Assembly: GCA_017543415.1 (NCBI GenBank)
Contig: JAFYGD010000087.1
Span: 1 to 15,702, forward strand
Source of the DNA: Eubacterium sp.
Lineage (GTDB): Bacteria; Bacillota; Clostridia; Oscillospirales; Acutalibacteraceae
Length of the DNA: 15,702 nt
Direction: 5' to 3'
Shown: positions 13,507 to 15,702 of the stretch, piece after piece
How the letters are laid out: each line of letters begins with the position of its first letter
Position numbering within the stretch: position 1 is the stretch's first letter
Translations under genes and position numbers: made by a program
Notes under the pieces: generated by a model
Databases searched by the model: none
The model's input: the letters and a program-made list of their open reading frames with translations, nothing else
Told to the model about the DNA's origin: nothing

Positions 13507-15345
13507 ATGGCAGGAAGGTTTGAAATCACTAAAAGAAGTGATAACACTTTCGACTTTACATTTTATATTGACGATACGGCTGTGGGTACTTCTCCCGTTT
13601 TTGAAACGGAGGACGCCTGCAAAAGAGGCGTTAAGGCTGTAAAAAAGAACAGCCGTATGAAGGTTGAAAATACCGTTAGCGGCGACGAGCAGAAAACTCT
13701 GCCCAAATATCTTGTTGAAAAGGACGGGGATATATTCAGATATACTCTTTTCCTTCAGTCGGGAGCCATTGCTATGGGCGGTTCCGCCGCTTCGGAGCAG
13801 GAAGTGCTTGCTCTTATCGAAAAAATCGGTAACAATGCCAACGCCGCACAAATGAAAATGGCAGAGGTTGTTCTTTCCGAAAACGAGCAAAAGCAAATCC
13901 GTGTGGACAAGCTTAAAGCGCTTCAGGCAGAGGGCAAGGACCCGTTTGAAATCACCCTTGCAACACAAACTCATCATTCAGATGAAATCAAGGCTGACTT
14001 TGACGCTCTTGAAAATCAGGAGGTTGTTATTGCAGGCCGTATTATGACCTGGCGCGATATGGGCAAGGCTAACTTTATTGACGTCCAGGACAGGAACGGA
14101 AGAATTCAGGCATACGTTCGTATGAACGACGTAGGCGAGGAAGAGTTCAGGGAGTTCAAAACCTGGGACATAGGCGATATTGTTGAGGTAAAGGGCTTCG
14201 TTTTCAAAACAAGAACGGGTGAAATCTCCGTTCACGCACAGTCGCTCCGCCTTCTTTCAAAATCCCTTCTTCCGCTGCCTGAAAAATTCCACGGCTTAAC
14301 GGATACTGATACAAGATACCGCAAGCGTTATCTTGATATGATAATGAATCCCGATGTTAAGGAAACCTTCCTTAAGCGTTCAAAAATCATTACTTCAATC
14401 AGGAATTATCTTGACAGCCTCGGCTTTATTGAGGTTGAAACCCCTATTCTTAACTTAATCCCCGGCGGTGCTTCGGCACGCCCGTTCATAACTCACCATA
14501 ATACTCTTGACCTTGATATGTACCTTCGTATCGCAACGGAGCTTTACCTTAAAAGGCTTATTGTCGGCGGTATGGAAAGGGTATATGAAATCGGCAGGAA
14601 CTTCCGTAATGAGGGTATGGACGTTAAGCATAATCCCGAATTTACCTGTATTGAGCTTTATCAGGCATTTACCGATTACCACGGTATGATGGATATTGCC
14701 GAGGCGCTTATAAGAAACGCCGCAAACGAGGTATGCGAAGGCAATCTTCATATTACCTTTAACGGTACGGAGGTTGACCTTGAAAGCCCGTTCAGACGTC
14801 TTACTATGGTAGACGCGGTTAAGGAATATACGGGCATTGACTTTGCGGAATTTATGAGCGATAACGAAAAGGCTATTGCCATTGCAAAGGAAAAGGACAT
14901 TGAAATCGAAAACGGCAAGGCAACCTGGGGCGATATTCTCAATTCCTTCTTTGAGGAATTTGTTGAAGAAAACCTTACCCAGCCCACCTTTATTATGGAT
15001 TATCCCGTTGAGGTTTCACCGCTTACAAAAAGAAAACCGGACTGTCCGGTACTTACGGAGCGTTTTGAGCTGTTTATTATGGGCAGCGAATACGGCAACG
15101 CCTATTCCGAGCTTAACGACCCGATTGACCAGATGGGACGCTTTGAAGCGCAGATGAAGCTGCGCGAAGCAGGCGACGACGAAGCAAATATGATTGATTA
15201 CGATTTCGTTACCGCGCTTGAATACGGTATGCCTCCCACGGGCGGACTCGGTATCGGTATCGACCGTCTTGTAATGCTTCTTACTGACAGCTATTCAATC
15301 CGTGACGTGCTCCTGTTCCCCACGATGAAACCGCTTGATAAATAG
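13507..15345 (+). CDS. lysS: Lysyl-tRNA synthetase (class II) with N-terminal tandem YegP/DUF1508-like extension
   Basis: Class II LysRS charges tRNA-Lys. The frame encodes 612 residues against ~490-500 for the family. A normal LysRS starts at Met118 (MAEVVLSENEQKQIRVDKL): OB-fold anticodon domain ~170-250 (VVIAGRIMTWRDMGKANFI), catalytic core with GFIEVETPILNLIPGGASAR (306-325), motif 2 region YEIGRNFRNEGMDVKHNPEF (360-379), and motif 3 GGLGIGIDRLVMLL at the end. Residues 1-115 are extra and look like two ~45-residue DUF1508/UPF0339 repeats: GRFEITKRSDNTFDFTFYI...KAVKKN (3-48) and PKYLVEKDGDIFRYTLFLQ...IEKIGNN (66-110). No stop or frameshift separates the parts, and there is no ribosome binding site before codon 116 or 118. 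AGG at 13497-13499 lies 7 bases before ATG 13507. A secreted-protein gene starts 9 bases after the stop. Confidence 0.9.
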   Translation: MAGRFEITKRSDNTFDFTFYIDDTAVGTSPVFETEDACKRGVKAVKKNSRMKVENTVSGDEQKTLPKYLVEKDGDIFRYTLFLQSGAIAMGGSAASEQEVLALIEKIGNNANAAQMKMAEVVLSENEQKQIRVDKLKALQAEGKDPFEITLATQTHHSDEIKADFDALENQEVVIAGRIMTWRDMGKANFIDVQDRNGRIQAYVRMNDVGEEEFREFKTWDIGDIVEVKGFVFKTRTGEISVHAQSLRLLSKSLLPLPEKFHGLTDTDTRYRKRYLDMIMNPDVKETFLKRSKIITSIRNYLDSLGFIEVETPILNLIPGGASARPFITHHNTLDLDMYLRIATELYLKRLIVGGMERVYEIGRNFRNEGMDVKHNPEFTCIELYQAFTDYHGMMDIAEALIRNAANEVCEGNLHITFNGTEVDLESPFRRLTMVDAVKEYTGIDFAEFMSDNEKAIAIAKEKDIEIENGKATWGDILNSFFEEFVEENLTQPTFIMDYPVEVSPLTKRKPDCPVLTERFELFIMGSEYGNAYSELNDPIDQMGRFEAQMKLREAGDDEANMIDYDFVTALEYGMPPTGGLGIGIDRLVMLLTDSYSIRDVLLFPTMKPLDK

Positions 15346-15353
15346 GTGAAAAA

Positions 15354-15702
15354 ATGAAACTAAAAAGAATTTCCGCTTTTCTTATTGCGCTTATTTGTGC
15401 TTTTTCATCCTTCGGAGCGCTTAATGCTTTTGCACAGGAATATGATGAAAGCTATTTCGGCGACCCAAATGCTAAAGAGGTTGTTGACGTCTATCTTACC
15501 GATGTCCCTGAAGGAATTGAAAGTGTAACAGCTTATTTTCAAAACGCCTATTCCTCTTATGACGTTTTGCTTCAAAATTATGCAGGTAACGAGGAAAGCG
15601 ATTATAACACCGCCTATAAAAAATACCTTAAAAGCCATTACCTTTTCCCTGAAGGTTATGAGCTGAGGTATTATAAAAAGGGCGATGCAAAAAACGCAAA
15701 AA
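15354..15702 (+). CDS. Secreted or surface protein, N-terminal part (3' truncated by the window)
   Basis: The frame is open from ATG 15354 to the end of the window (116 codons seen). A clear Sec signal peptide is present: KLKR, a hydrophobic core ISAFLIALICAFSSFGAL, and a probable cleavage site AFA/QE after residue 27. No lipobox is seen. The mature part is Tyr-, Asp- and Glu-rich (DVYLTDVPEGIESVTAYFQ, then SHYLFPEGYELRYYKKGD) and is not recognised. AGGTG (15344-15348) overlaps the lysS stop and is 5 bases before the ATG, so it may be translated with lysS. Confidence 0.7.
   Translation, partial: MKLKRISAFLIALICAFSSFGALNAFAQEYDESYFGDPNAKEVVDVYLTDVPEGIESVTAYFQNAYSSYDVLLQNYAGNEESDYNTAYKKYLKSHYLFPEGYELRYYKKGDAKNAK

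Overview
The window looks like chromosomal DNA from a low-to-middle GC anaerobic member of the Clostridia, probably a gut Ruminococcaceae/Oscillospiraceae-type organism. The reasons are an L10-leader ribosomal operon, strong TTGACA/TATAAT promoters, AAGGAGG ribosome binding sites, a greA-lysS neighbourhood, and protein sequences typical of that group. No insertion sequence, phage, tRNA or CRISPR array was seen. The taxon is inferred from sequence style only.

Layout: 2-415 is the 3' end of an FAD-dependent oxidoreductase. 424-1864 is a stand-alone rplJ-rplL operon with a consensus promoter, an L10 leader and a terminator; L10 carries a long Glu/Ala/Pro tail. 1874-3238 (minus) is an unrecognised membrane protein, divergent from a pyridoxamine/pyridoxal kinase (3334-4137) across back-to-back promoters. 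4165-5100 is a compact module: a probable ~107-nt small RNA with its own promoter and terminator, two small translationally coupled genes (one with a sigma-region-4-like helix-turn-helix), and a GC-rich RNA hairpin before a second terminator. 5172-8975 is an inositol catabolic operon, iolG-iolD-iolE. It is followed by a short out-of-frame remnant resembling a surface-protein repeat. 9084-10232 (minus) is an AI-2E family permease. 10410-12864 is hom-lysC, with a well-formed internal translation start in lysC at codon 246. 12908-15345 is greA-lysS, and a secreted protein starts at 15354 and runs off the window.

How the genes work together: most of the window is housekeeping (ribosome stalk, aspartate-family amino acids, transcript cleavage, tRNA charging). 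IolG, IolD and IolE catalyse oxidation of myo-inositol to 2-keto-inositol, dehydration to the dione, and ring opening, in the biochemical order IolG, IolE, IolD. The later enzymes are not in the window.

The most unusual item is lysS. A lysyl-tRNA synthetase of normal length is preceded, in the same uninterrupted frame, by about 115 residues that look like a tandem YegP/UPF0339 (DUF1508) protein. The RNA/HTH module at 4165-5100, the acidic L10 tail and the remnant behind iolE are the next most interesting.
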